Source: Atrina japonica
Lineage: Eukaryota > Mollusca > Bivalvia > Pterioida > Pinnidae
Length of the DNA: 64,000 nt
NCBI GenBank assembly: GCA_030159075.1
Contig: BROG01000132.1
Location: forward strand, 434,001-498,000
Direction: 5' to 3'
Part shown: positions 38,439-51,006 of the stretch, piece after piece
Position numbering within the stretch: the stretch's first letter is position 1
Layout of the letters: each line of letters opens with the position of its first letter
Made by a program: the position numbers and the translations under genes
The notes under the pieces: model-generated
Told to the model about the DNA's origin: nothing
What the model saw: the letters and a program-made list of their open reading frames with translations, nothing else
Database searches by the model: none

Positions 38439-39295
38439 AGGAAAGGGTATATCATAAATTGTAGGTAAAGAATCACTTCAAAAGGAAAAAATATTTTATA
38501 TTGTAAACTTGTAAAGCAGCTGGAAGTCAGGTAAATTAGGTAAATTTTATAAGTACCCAGAGAATTTCATTGATGTGACACCTGACTTGTCACAAAATAC
38601 ATTGAGACGCAACAGCGTGACGCACTACGCATGTTGTCTCCATATTTAAAAGCAGTAACATGACTGTGGAACATAAAAGAAAGTTAAAAAAGTTATTGGA
38701 CTTAAGTAATTGTTATAAAACGTATAATTCAAGTGCAATTCTTGTCAAGACGTCTACTACTTTTTAAAACAAAATCTGTTTGATTTAAATCTCCGAAATG
38801 TATAGCTTTATGGAGTGTAAACTTTAAAGATCAAATGCAAGCAAGAATTGAAACAATTCTTTCACAGAGGTATATTCAATACAGGGGAAAACATGTTACA
38901 ACTTAACCAGAAACTGCGGTCATTAAGTGACGTCTGTCACATCTGAACGATGTGAACGAACAAGTTGATATTACTATAGATATTAGTAACAATACCGAAG
39001 TTATAGTTTTACAAAGGATTCTAAAACAAATGTCCAAAAAGAACATTACTGTCAATAAGACTCCATCTCTTGAGCTCGAATTTAATATAGATACATTTCT
39101 GAAATTTCTGTCATTATACAAAGCCCAAATGATAGATCTATCATAAATGTTTGCCAAATCTATCTTAGAGTTCCCACTGTTAAAATTAATATCTTAGCTT
39201 TTGAGAAGTTAAGAATTTGAAATATTGCTTGAGAAACCCAGTTTGGCAATTATTCACTCGTAAATTGATTTATTCAACCTTACTATTTGTATATG

Positions 39296-39460
39296 TATAA
39301 CCCCAGTAAAGTTGTGGTTATAAAAAGGAAGACGCTGCAGGTGGCATAAATAATAAAGATGATTTTAATTACGAACTGATGGTAGGCGGATTCAGGAAAT
39401 TCCTTAATTGCACCTGTTTCCATATAAAGGCCTAAATCCTAACTCACTGGAATATGAAAT

Positions 39461-39537
<77 letters not shown>

Positions 39538-39775
39538 CACTAGAGTAAATCTTAAATGAAAGAAATCATCGCCAATAACTGGTCTGTAAATCTCTTTAAG
39601 CAAATCAACACTAATTCTTGTCTAATCTAAGTATTTGTCTTTGGTGACAGGTGAAATTTATAATAGCTGATCATATCTATTGAAGATAAACTGTAATTAT
39701 ATTAAAAATTTATGTCTAAATAAAAGTAATTTGAGTGGCAAACTTTGAAATGACAGAAGATTATTACTGTGATAA
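39296..39775. repeat. Left long direct repeat (interrupted by an AT tract)
   Basis: It shares, in order, gatggtaggcggattcagga, aggcctaaatcct, ctgtaaatctctttaagcaa, gctgatcatatctattgaag and atgtctaaataaaagt with 40816-41410. An AT microsatellite (39464-39535) sits at the point where the right copy has a short duplicated segment. Confidence 0.9.
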
Positions 39776-40815
39776 TTTCCCTCTCGCTGCCGAAAAGAAA
39801 TGAAATGTTATCGGTATGTTCTGTCTCCTTGACGCTCATTCTGATACTGGAAATATATAGGTGGTTTCCGAAATAGTACAATTGGATGTCCGTTGAAATG
39901 TGATGTAGTTGTTTGTCCTTGAGAAACAATATTTAGATATTTATTTCGTTTTTGGTCTTTAATTTTTGCTATTTCACTTTTTGGAGCACCATTGCTTTCA
40001 CTGTTGATTAATTGTTTTTCTGTCAATAATTTCTCCTGAGTGTCTGTGTTCAGTTCAATTTTCAATTTTACACATGTTTCTAAAATTTCACAAAACTTGG
40101 TTTTGAATTTCTTATTTGGATCTTTTAAAGCACAGGATTGAGAATGTACCACTGAAGATTTTTGTAAACTTGCTTTTCATTCCGCGGTAAGGTCAATGAA
40201 GGTTAGCGCTTCAAAAGCCCGTTTTCTTCTGAAATACTCCTGAATCCTTTTTTTGTCCTCCATTTTCTTGCGAACTTGGTTTTTACACACATTTAATTTC
40301 TTAGTGGCATTGCAATTAAAAAACGATTCTTCGGACAGTGTGATTTGATTTGATTTAATCTACCTGTCAAATCCTTGTTTGCTGATAAGTTTTCAGCGGA
40401 TTCCACAGACCGGATCATCTGTGGACAGGTCCGTCCTGTACCCTTAGCTGAATTCAGTATTGTCATTGAGTTTATGACAAAATCCAGTTTATAAGTTTTC
40501 CATGGGAAAGAACGGTCACTCTTGGTCGTAGTTGAAAAGCACACACTTTGGCAAAATGTCCAAATCTTCCACGTTTGAAATACCTTGACTGTTTACCACT
40601 GCACGAGAATTGTTGGTTTCTGAGGAATTGTTTTCCGCACCGATAGCATCCTGAAAAAATGTCGCTACAACACCTCCTGAAAGCAATTTCCGGTAACGTC
40701 CAGAAACACAATAGTGGTTCTGTATACAGGTTTCTCGATATATCTGTTGTAATGGTTGTGCATTCTGGTTGTAGTATATCCAGCTAAAAAGTGGATATCC
40801 GGATTCTCCATCCAA
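39776..40815 (-). other. Interior between long direct repeats, minus frames of unknown kind
   Basis: Two minus-strand frames stand out: 40815-40516 (99 codons, starting at the edge of the right repeat, containing GESGYPLFSWIYYN) and 40152-39808 (114 codons, lysine/glutamate-rich). Others at 40544-40293 overlap in another frame. I recognise no family with confidence; GxSGYP is faintly like a piece of Harbinger-type transposases but the rest does not fit. It could be a decayed mobile element. Confidence 0.3.
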
Positions 40816-41410
40816 TATAACCCCTGTAAAACTATGATTATAAAAAGGAATATGCTGAAGGTGACGTAAATAATAAAGATGATTTTAATTTCAAACTGAT
40901 GGTAGGCGGATTCAGGAAATTCCTAAATCACACCCATGTTTCCGTACAAAGGCCTAAATCCTAGCTCACTAAAATATAAAATGTACTAAATAGATATAGC
41001 ACTACAGTAAATATACCTAGCTCACTAAAATATAAAATGTTCTAAATATTATAAACATACTACCAAAGTTTTAATGCTCAAGACGATATCGTTTCTGTCA
41101 ATTAGACTTCATCAGTTGAGCTCCAATTTAAAAGTTATTTTCTAAAGAGAAAGTGGTAAATAGATATAGCACTACAGTAAATATACAACAGAAATCATCT
41201 GTAAATCTCTTTAAGCAAATCAACACTTAGTCTTGTCTGGCCTGTCCGTTTAGGAAGTATTAGCTTTTGGCTACAAGTGACTTTTATTAAAGCTGATCAT
41301 ATCTATTGAAGATAAACTGTTATCATATTGAAAATTAATGTCTAAATAAAAGTCATTTGAGTCGCAAACCTTGAAACCGCAGAAGATTATATATATGAGC
41401 ATTATAACTT
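40816..41410. repeat. Right long direct repeat
   Basis: It is collinear with 39296-39775, about 1,520-1,640 bp away. It has an extra internal duplication (cctagctcactaaaatataaaatgt twice, near 40958 and 41019). Confidence 0.9.
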
Positions 41411-41559
41411 TGGTGGTATGTTTATAAAATTTATAATTATACAGAAACATGTACATGCATGTAGCCTAGTGGAATATCCGATGAATTGAAATAAAACTTC
41501 CAAATACAACAAAATATAATTTTCAGTTCAGAATGTTAATTTATTTATCACTGTGATAT

Positions 41560-41702
41560 ATACGTACAAAATACATAGGAATATACGATTTTTTATGCCT
41601 GTGTATAGCTCTTATCTCTTATTGGACATCAAGTGCAAGTGGTAAAATAAGAAAAAATCGAATTAATTTTGTTTGATTAAACACGGCTAATGCCACTTTA
41701 AG
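41560..41702. mobile_element. Half of a foldback repeat (…ATGCC…)
   Basis: It shares gcctgtgtatagctcttat, a long A-rich stretch and the end acacggctaatgcca with 54180-54335 and 60540-60668. It is next to METTL13 exon F. Confidence 0.6.
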
Positions 41703-41842
41703 CTAGACCCGTGACCAAATATTGGAATGGTAATTCTATAATTTATTGTTTGGCATTAATTATTCATTCACGAATAGTTTTGAACAATCATTTCAGCTCA
41801 TATATCCCGGTTTATGCATGTATATTTGACAACTTTTTACAG

Positions 41843-42150
41843 GTGTTCTGATGATAAATTTGATCTGCAGAGCTGAAGAATTAAAAGCCAATGTTCTATC
41901 AAAGATCGCAAAAGTGTTTGATACAGTGTACGTCAAAGACTTTGATGAAGATATCAATTCCGTTGTATTTGCAATGTGTGAAGGTGCCAAAGGTACTTTT
42001 GCAAGGACAGAAGGGGCCAATATTGGAGCAGTGCCTCCTGCCATTTTGGATAATGTGTTACACTTGGAGACTATACTAAAACGGAAGAATAAATCTAATG
42101 AAACAGGACTATCAGAAATGTTCAAAGGAATCATGTTAGTTGACAGATGA
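41843..42150 (+). CDS. METTL13: METTL13 last exon F and stop
   Basis: The acceptor tttttacag ends at 41842. The leftover G plus GT gives Gly, then VLMINLICRAEELKANVL, KVFDTVYVKDFDEDINSVVF and a C-terminal helical stretch ending FKGIMLVDR before TGA at 42148-42150. This matches the end of METTL13 (human ..GVFILNLVCRDL..VLAGLKAVFPLLYVR..EGEVNEILF..). It forms the last beta strands and the closing helices of the C-terminal methyltransferase fold. The exon encodes about 102 residues. Confidence 0.94.
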
Positions 42151-42866
42151 CATAAATTAATCAGGGTCTTAGAGTAAATAATACATATGTAATATTGTAT
42201 AATTTTTTTTATTTTGCTGTGAAAGATGTCATGGGAGATTCTGGCATGGGATTTTATTAGAAGCAGTAAATTGAACACCAAATGAATATTTTATCATACA
42301 GTTTTACAAGATTTGCGAGAGATGAAATGAATAGTCATGAAGATTTGAGCAGCCAAAGATAACCTGCTGTCATATCCTCGGAGAGGACGTAGTCAATACC
42401 TCATTTGTTAAAATACATGTAGCATGAAAATAGCATAGATAAAGTAAAATCCACATTTCATGGTGGATGGAGTCTTGTAAGCCCTTTCTTGACCCAGACG
42501 AATTCAAATTTTAGGTCATACATTGAAATTATACTGACAAGGGTATAATGGTTCCTACTCGCCATCATACATGCGATTATACAATTGGAAATAAAAAGCA
42601 ATTCCTGTGAAGCCCTTCATAATCGAAAAGTGAGTAGAATCAACCGCATGGTGATCAAAAGGTTACTACGCCCGGCCATATTATGTGAATCGGACAATAC
42701 CAAAGTATTAACTACCAAAAGGTTCAGGAACGAGGATACAAGTATAGTATACATAGGGAAACATGGACCTCCGAAAATCCGGAGACAGGATTAGGTGCCA
42801 TGGAGAAGTAAGCATTCCTGTTGATTGGTTACACATGTTATGATTTCGTAGTAAAATTCAAATAAA
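42151..42866 (+). other. METTL13: Probable METTL13 3' UTR with two AATAAA sites
   Basis: Sequence after the stop holds AATAAA at 42590-42595 and at 42861-42866. Either could be the poly(A) signal, so the transcript end is uncertain. Part of this stretch (from about 42464) resembles dispersed repeats seen at 34868, 35300 and 46450, so a repeat may supply the 3' end. Confidence 0.4.
42580..42840 (+). mobile_element. Dispersed repeat (ggtgccatgg..gtaagcat type)
   Basis: It contains gcatggtgatcaaaaggtta, a GGACCTCCGAAAATCCGGAG inverted phrase and taggtgccatggagaagtaa. Pieces recur at 46480-46525, 47630-47770, 56389-56510 and 58030-58085. Confidence 0.6.
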
Positions 42867-42869
42867 AAC

Positions 42870-45675
42870 AATTGCAAAGTAACTACCGGTGATGAGATTC
42901 ATCATAGACGATCGGACCACTGCCATTTAACAAGTAACTCAATATTTCAGTGAGTGACACGTGACCATTTCTAACAAGGTAATGATAACGACTGTAGAAA
43001 TTGCCAGATGTTGACTTTAAATGTTATTCACCATATCTTGTAAGATCAACTTATCATGTAGTAGTGTAATCCAGAAGGACAAGAATAACTCAGTGATTGG
43101 TAAGATGGTACACTAACTTATCTAACAAGTACTTCAAGACACCGGGATGATGTTAGTGTAGCCTTCACAAATAAGGTAATTATTTCGGCCTTAAATTGCG
43201 AAATGTTCACGTGTTTGGTCCTATCCACTCGACATCAACTTATCACCTCATGGCTTGTCAGTTTATATGAAATGAGCGTGCGTATCTGGGGGCAAGTTTC
43301 ACAAAAGGTTGTAACTTTGCCAGCAAACGTAGACGTAATTCGAGTTAAGATTTTATTTGCGTACGTAGTTTCAGTTTCACAAAAGGTCATTAACATATGC
43401 TCACCTACACTAAGTTACGTTTGGAATTAGTAGTCCTCTGGAGCATACGTATACTCTGATGTAAGTAGGAAGAAAGATACGACCTTTAGTGAAACTCATT
43501 TTAGACGTCTACACGTAAAGTCACAACCTTGAGTGAAACTTGCCGTTGGAATTTAAATGACTCATGAGAGGTGCGTCAGACATGCGCAGTTGGTTGTACT
43601 TGGATTTCTAGCGGACCTTATCATCTTAAAATATGGATAAATACACGGTGGATAATAACGATGGATAATAACTTGTATCTTATGGAGGCCTTTATTGCAC
43701 ATCTCTGAAAAATGAACCTGACCAATATGCAAATAACTGTCAATGTCAGAAGTAGCTATCTTCGTGGCATAGTTCTTACCCTCGCTACACGTTTCTGTCG
43801 CTGTAGCTATATTTAATGTGAACCGGTGAAAAACATGTCTAGTCCAACGTCAGCACTATAGTGTTTTGCCAAATGATACATGACAGAAAATATAATAGTT
43901 TGAGATTATTTTATCATAATCAGGGGCGGATCTGGTATTTCAAGAAAGATGCAGCAAAGCTAGAATATTTTCAGCGAGTAAAATATATCGGCGAGGAACG
44001 TGAGATTTTTTTAAATTTCACAAAAATACAAACACAAAAATTAAAGGTTTTACAATTTTTCGCCTACGTATTCCTCCTCAATACTTTATAATTTTATTGT
44101 GTTTTTATTTATGAAACAAAGTAACAGCAATGATGTCGGTGATTTTGTTTTTTCTTCGGAATTGTATAATTAAATCAAGTATATAACTAAAATAATAATT
44201 TAAAGATTTTTACTAAAATTGCATAACTTCGTGCCAGCAGAGACTGGAGATGACACAAATTATAGACCAGTTTGATGTTTTTCTCTAGTTAGGGAATTAT
44301 ATTTGCATACATTTTACAACACTAAGGCTCTAAGAAAAAGTGTTTGGAAATAAAGAAAGAACGACATAAAACGAAAATGGATTACACCCTAGTCCCCCTT
44401 AAAAATACAGGTTGTCATTTTGATAAAAAAAATAACACGATTACTTAGACCTAAACTTTGATTTTAAAAGTGAAATGATATATCGGTCAGTAGACGATTT
44501 TATCATTTTGTTTTATCATCTTATTATTTTAGTTATATATTTAATTTAGTATTGAGGCGGAATAATTTGTCCGAAAAAAATTGTAAAACTTTTAATTTTT
44601 GTATGAAAGGGTTCAGGGTGCTCAGGGAAAATATAATAATAGGATAAATATAAATATGTTATTTTTTAACCTTGTTCATTTCAAAGACAAATTCATTCCC
44701 CTTCGATTTCAATAATCCAGAATCCTTTGTATATGATAAAATATTGATGACAGTAAACAGGATTATATTATATTAGTTGAAAGTCCAGTTTTAAACTTGT
44801 TTTTCTGTTTGTCCTGCTCGACTCACTTCATCATCAAAACAGAAAATTACCTTTTATGGTCGTTAGGTTTCAGGCGTCCGTATCGACGGTTTCAAATAAA
44901 AGTGATTTTGTACATTATGGGTCATTTATCTGTATCGAACAAAAAGTAATTTGATTCTTTTTAAAAAAGAAAACTTTAGTCTGATATTTCAAACAAAAAT
45001 GTATAAGCGGTTTCTAAAAGTCTTTAAAACTCTGAAAAAATGAGTGTGGCATGAGATTTAATCTTAATTTGAATTATTACTAACTTATAAATCATATACT
45101 CTACCGTAAAGAAATGAAACCATTAAAATCTACATTTGAATAAACTCAATTTAAAGTCTCAATTGTATGTATGTGTTTGCTCTTTATAGAAGTCAATTAT
45201 GAATTTTGTGAGTGAAGTAAATAACAACCCCTTGGTTACCTTAGGTAAATATTATAAAAAAAAAAAAAAATTCGCAAAAGAAGTAAACAAACCCAGGGCC
45301 AGGCCAATATAAAATTATTTATGTCAGTTGAAGTCGAATTAAAAATATATTGTGGATGTAGAGTTCTGACACAGAAAGTGGCATCACACAAATCATCCAA
45401 ATCCGTCTAAGGTTAACTCATCAACCCGTAAAAAACAATGGTCTCTTCTGTAAATCAATGATTTAGGCCAATCCAAATGTGTCTTTAGGGGTTAAAGAGT
45501 TAAACAATGTAAACGTATGACTATCCCTGTAAACGATATCTAGCTATTCATGTCTGGTCAGGGGAGTGGTAGGGGTTTTAGGACTTTTTAGCGTCCATCT
45601 TAGAGTTAAAAATTTTGTTATTGCTTTCCTTACGAAAGGTCCTAAGTCCTAAATCGTAACTTTTAGTTCTAACTG
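42870..45675. other. Intergenic, nothing recognised
   Basis: No exon-like or transposase-like peptide found, and no tandem array. Sequence is AT-rich. Confidence 0.5.
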
Positions 45676-45857
45676 CCATGGCAAACTGGAGGTTCCATGT
45701 CACATTAGGTGTCGGCACGTTAAAGAACCCTCACTGCTCAATGGTCGTAAGTGCCGAGCATAGGCTAAAATTTGAAGCCCTTCAACGGCATATGGTGACG
45801 CCTCAATATGAGTGAAATATTCTTGAGTGGGACGTTAAATGATAATGACAAACAATA
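45676..45857 (+). mobile_element. SINE of the second family
   Basis: It shares gcacgttaaagaaccctcac, gtgccgagcataggctaaaa and gagtgaaatattcttgagtg with 25045-25312. Confidence 0.75.
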
Positions 45858-46369
45858 ACTAATTGCCATGGCAACGCATTGCTGATTGGTCAATCCCATG
45901 ACAATTTGGACTAAGACTTGATTTGTTTGTATCAATGAAATATAGAAACAGGTGTCCTATAATGGTAATTGAATCATGAGTAACAATGTGACAGACTAAA
46001 GCAAGATGCAAGGATTTTCATGTCAGACGTCACAGGAGTTCTCTCACCTCGTTGATCATGAAACTTACATCAGATTTTACCAGTCGTCGACAGAGGATAC
46101 TTGCTTCTCCATGACCCCGATACCAACTCTGGGGTTTCCAGAGGTTTGCACTAAAACATTTGTGATAAAATAATCAGTAAGAACTCTTATGAATACATCC
46201 AGTGATGGAGCGCTGTCCATAATCAGACCCTATCCCAATGCACCGTTCAGTGCAATTTTCTAGGCGAGTGTTCTAATTTAGGTTCAATTTTTGCATTTTA
46301 ATGTGCTTGAATTTAAAATAGAAATCTCGCAGCAATTTCAAAGTACATGATAACTAATTTGTATATATT

Positions 46370-46530
46370 TCATCAAATCCTGAGGTATAAATTCTTTGAA
46401 AGTACAAATTTTCAGGATGCCAAGGATAAATATACAAATCTGATGAGTCTTTAACAAACACAGACCTCTGGATATCCAGAGGTGGGATAAGGTGCCATGG
46501 TGCAGTAAGCATCCCCTGTTTACTGCCTTT
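46370..46530 (-). mobile_element. Dispersed repeat, minus orientation
   Basis: The minus strand reads cagatttgtatatttatcct, ggcatcctgaaaatttgtac and a (g)gtggtgccatgg-type end, matching the plus-strand copies at 47690 and 56437. The inverted phrase cctctggatatccagagg lies at 46465-46482. Confidence 0.6.
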
Positions 46531-47099
46531 ATATAGGGATCTGTATAACTCTTAGGCAGACTGGTGCGTAAACACAATCACTCGGGGAAGATATTACATG
46601 TATTTTTGAAATCCTCGCCGAGGACTCGCTCAAAGGGCCAATTCTGTTACCATTTTAGTTCTTTCTATAATTGACCAGTGGAGTCAGTGCTGAATTAAGA
46701 AATACATTTTGGTTTAGTATGACGCATTACTAATTCGTGGTTCAACATCCGTTGAAACCCTCCAGCACATTTTCTTTAAATACTGACACATGTACTATAT
46801 GTTTCTTTGTTGTTGTACTTACTAGTCGTGACATTACGATACTTCTCTATTATCTTAATGATCATATTCAATATGTGTTGTCAAGGTACACACGTGATGG
46901 TTACAGTTCTCCACGGCACGGAACCTTGGATTTGTATAGATGTTGGACCTCGATAATACTGACCCTGCGATTACTTATTGACTTGTTGATAACACTATTT
47001 GTGACAAGTGTAGATTGTGATATCACGGTAGTATGTACGAGCATGTTATATGATACTTACCTTTAACAAATGCTTTCCGTAGTGTTAATTGTAGAAATA

Positions 47100-47400
47100 G
47101 CACCTTTAAAGGGGCATTTCTGTGTTTACTAGAAAAAAAGGTTTCTACTTGATGTACAATAACAAATAAGAACTATACACAGGAATATATGTCATATTTC
47201 TATATATTTTATGAAAAAAGGGTCAGGTCCATTGTGGTTTGCATATACAAGTAGTAAGTTTAATTAATTAAATTGCAAGTGAATAATTGTCGAACTGGGT
47301 TTCTCAAGCAATTTTCACAAAATATATAGGAGTTTAAGGATTTTTATGCTTGTGTGTCTCTTTTTGTTATTGTGTATCGATCTAAGTAAAAAAGTGGAGA
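47100..47400. mobile_element. Foldback repeat with two inverted halves
   Basis: The left half (gatgtacaataacaaataag, tatacacaggaatat, tatatattttatgaaaa) and the right half (attttcacaaaatatatagg, tttatgcttgtgtgtctct, ttgttattgtgtatc) are inverted to each other. The left end is ttaaaggggcatttctgtgt. Related copies: 54040, 60470, 41560, 39215 and 63868. Confidence 0.75.
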
Positions 47401-47629
47401 AATAGAGAAAAAAACACAGTTGATGTCTCTATTATTGACTCAGGGATATCGAAAACCGCGTTTGATGTCGACGTTCAGCAAATTTTACTGCCGGTATTAT
47501 AGTCTTGTTTGTGATCACTCTGTTTCACTAGGTGAAATGTTGAGTTGCCTTTTCGTTGGCGGTTGTTGAGACGTCTGTTCTAATTGTGACGAGGATTCGA
47601 TCCTCACGTATTTCATTTGGACCGGTCGA

Positions 47630-47770
47630 CAAGGGATGCTTACTCCTCCATGGCACCTGAACCCACCCCTTGGTTTCCAGAGTTTGTCCATTTTTACCAG
47701 ATTTGTATCTATATCCTGGACATCCTAAAGATTTATGCGTTGGTATCTGAGATGTTTTATATCTTTAACA
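47630..47770 (+). mobile_element. Dispersed repeat copy
   Basis: It shares accagatttgtatctatatc, ctggacatcctaaagattta and ttggtatctgagat with 49091-49165 and 56437-56500. Confidence 0.6.
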
Positions 47771-47811
47771 TTCTGTTCACGATTTTTTTTTATTTTGTGT
47801 TGGAGGTTTTG

Positions 47812-47925
47812 TTTTGTTTATGTGGTGTTTACGCCATACTCAAAGTTTTTTCAGTTATTGGACCCATGCTTGCCAGAGTTGAGTTGCTTCATGGTTTATG
47901 CGCGATGTTCTAACCACACGAACAT
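47812..47925 (-). mobile_element. tRNA-derived SINE with internal deletion
   Basis: The tail (gtgtttacgccatactcaaa, ttttttcagttattgga) is joined to the head (cttcatggtttatgcgcgat, gttctaaccac) with the body missing. Confidence 0.6.
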
Positions 47926-48244
47926 GAAGGGCTGTCATCAGTCGCAATCTGTAGTAGTAAAACATTGACATTTGAAAGGAAATTATCAAATAAATATTTT
48001 TAGACATCTAAGTCCTTTCAACGAAAAATTGAAGAGGAATATAAATACTGCTAATATCAATCAATTATGTTTACGACTTCGCTAATTTAAAAACATTAAA
48101 ATTTGAATAATACTAACATTATCTCTTTTTAGGTATTAATATTGCATATATTAACATATACGGCATTAGGTTCTAGAACACATCTCTATCTCAATATTAT
48201 TAACAATTACAAAGTCATTCCACAGAAGTCTGAAACGAAAGGTG

Positions 48245-48970
48245 AAGTATTCCCAACTGTAAGATGTAAGTATTCCCATTGTAAGTATTCCCAACTGTAA
48301 GATGTAAGTATTCCCAACTGTAAGTTGTAAGTATTCCCAACTGTAAGATGTAAGTATTCCCAACTGTAAGTTGTAAGTATTCCCAACTGTAAGTTGTAAG
48401 TATTCCCAACTGTAAGATGTAACCAACTGTAAATTGTAAGTATTCCCAACTGTAAGTTGTAAGTATTAACAACCAACTGTAAATTGTAAGTATTCCCAAC
48501 TGGAAGTTGTAAGTATTCCCAACTGTAAGTTGTAAGTACTTACAGTTGTAAGTATTATCAACTGTAAATTGTAAGTATGAACAACTGTAAGTTGCAAGTA
48601 TTATCAACTGTAAGTTGTAAGTATGAACAACTGTAAGTTGTAAGTATTATCAACTGTAAGTTGTATTAACAACCAACTGTAAGTTGAAAGTATTCCCAAC
48701 TGTAAGTTGTAAGTATCAACAACTGTAAGTTGTAAGTATTATCAACTGTAAGTTGTAAGTATGAACAACTGTAAGTTGTAAGTATTATCAACTGTAAGTT
48801 GTAAGTATGAACTGTAAGTTGTAAGTATTATCAACTGTAAGTTGTAAGTATGAACAACTGTAAGTTGTAAGTATTATCAACTGTAAATTGTAAGTATGAA
48901 CAACTGTAAGTTGTAAGTATGAACAACTGTAAGTTGTAAGTATGAACAACTGTAAGTTGTAAGTACTACA
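48245..48970 (+). repeat. Hairpin-forming array rich in GTAAGT
   Basis: Units of about 19-24 bp built from caactgtaagttgtaagta plus tt, tcccaa, ttatcaa or tgaacaa. The CAACT-gta-AGTTG part is a small inverted repeat. GTAAGT, the consensus 5' splice donor, occurs about twice per unit on the plus strand. It lies in the intergenic space. Confidence 0.95.
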
Positions 48971-49169
48971 GCGGACGTTTCAGACTCCTGTGGTTATAGT
49001 TTTACAATAAAGGCCAAAAGAAATGTTCAAGACGAACGTCAAAGTGTATTCCCGAAAGAAAAAAAGATATTTCATACAATGCCAAATGATGATTTGTATC
49101 TATGTCCTGGACATTCTATTGATTTATACTTTGGTATCTGAGATTTTTATATAAACCTAAAACCTGTAC

Positions 49170-50910
49170 TGCAAAATCCAACTAAGAGCATCAACTGTAA
49201 GAATAATAATGAAGAACGTAAAAATGACATTTCAAAACATTTTAATCATGATTTGGTTTTTGTAACTCTACTTAAGAGACGGGAGACTAGAGCAAACAAT
49301 AGAAAACGTAACATATTTGCAGAAATATTTGTTATACAAAAAAACAAGACCAATTATTATCAGAAAATGATAAACATATAGAACACCCTCAAGATAAATA
49401 ATAAATAAATTGCCATAAGTATGAAACACACATTCGTCTACAGTTGCTTATCAACGACTTGAAATTACCGGTCCACAAATTGAACGATGTAGTTAGCACA
49501 GATGGTCAAGGTCGAAATTTCGTTTTTGCTTGAAAAATTTTGTTAATGGTGATTTATTTACCTGATGTGATTAAAATCCTCGAGTTATGACAATGCAAAT
49601 GACCAAAGTGTCTATAAGGACAGATGCACTCAAATAAATCCCCATGAACCTCAATGCTAGTTCACTTGATATCGGGTCACTGTCACTCCCATGTACATTA
49701 GATCTTGGTCATATTAGTACCATGTGCTGAAAGATCAATAATTTAGGTGACAACATAACAATAAAAAGCATAGGTTGTCGTTGCATTGCTACTTCGAATT
49801 TTCACTTGTTTTCATCTGATAGTATTTTGCACCAAAGGAAAATATTTACATGTTTTCTCAACTAGATCTTTTTTTTAGATTTTTAACAAATGACCCTAAT
49901 AATCATTCAATTCCTGTACTGATTTGCGAGTAAGGGTCCATAAATGTGATCACGTGGTGATGGTGCTAAAAATAGCTTCTCAGAATTCAAGTATTTACCA
50001 TATTTTCGATACGAATTGGGGTCTCTAATGAATATAACTATTTTGTGCATTTTTGGTGGGGGGTGCATTAAAAATAATAATTTTTTCAGTATATAGAACT
50101 ATTTTCTGAGTAACTAACTAATTTAAATAAATAGATTTTTATGTGAATGGCCACCTGTAAATAACTTTTACCCTACTTGGTGAGTTCAATTCTACACCGG
50201 TCAAATGTCGGATGCGCATGTCACACATTTCAGTAAAGTCAAATTGGAGGGGAAAGACAAGTCCGAAGACGAATGATCTGTTGGTTTTCATAAAAAATAC
50301 ATTGCATAAATACCCTTATTTTATATTGCAGAGTGTTTTGTAAAGCACAAATCTCACACTGTGCAGGTGCCCTTGTTATTATTTACAAAAATAAACAAAC
50401 ATAATTCAATCGTTTCAAAACAAAATAATAACACTTATATTATGCCATGTTTACGTGTAATCAAACTAAACATAAATATGATTAACATGGAATGTTTTCA
50501 TACGAAAGACAAACGCAAAAAACAGGACCCGGCACCATAAAACTTGAGAATTTACTCAAGTCTGAGAATATTCTCAACTATACATGCTCAGCCAATCATA
50601 TTTCAGGATTCGCAAAAGTTGAGTAAAAGTTTTAGACTTCAATAATTCTTGAGTTTTCAGTTTTAAGCCTGGCCAAGGAAAAAATGAAGAAGAGTTTGCT
50701 ATGGAATGATATTTTACCGATAACTACTGAATACTTGGAATTTTGCCATTTTAAAAGAAACATATTCACCCTGTCTTTCATTCGGCCTACATCATCAAAA
50801 GCTTATGGATGGGATGCATGGTCATTGTTCAATAATTCAGCCTTCATTTAATTTCACTTTTTCATCTCCGAGTGAAAATTGCAAAAATTGAACAGGAGTG
50901 AAAATTTTCA
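49170..50910. other. Intergenic, nothing recognised
   Basis: No gene or clear repeat structure. An inverted phrase (cttgagaatttactcaagt, tgagaatattctcaact near 50543-50582) is local only. Confidence 0.5.
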
Positions 50911-50914
50911 GTAT

Positions 50915-50917
<3 letters not shown>

Positions 50918-51002
<85 letters not shown>
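50918..51002. repeat. (CA)n microsatellite
   Basis: Pure CA run of about 84 bp. Confidence 0.97.

Positions 51003-51006
<4 letters not shown>

Noticed and set aside
39296..41410. Definite LTR retrotransposon
   Set aside because: The direct repeats lack clear TG..CA ends and target duplications, and no reverse transcriptase is present; kept only as a finding.
41793..42281. 162-codon minus frame
   Set aside because: It is the antisense shadow of METTL13 exon F.
46737..47066. 109-codon plus frame with hydrophobic segments
   Set aside because: It contains no recognised domain and lies in repeat-rich intergenic sequence.
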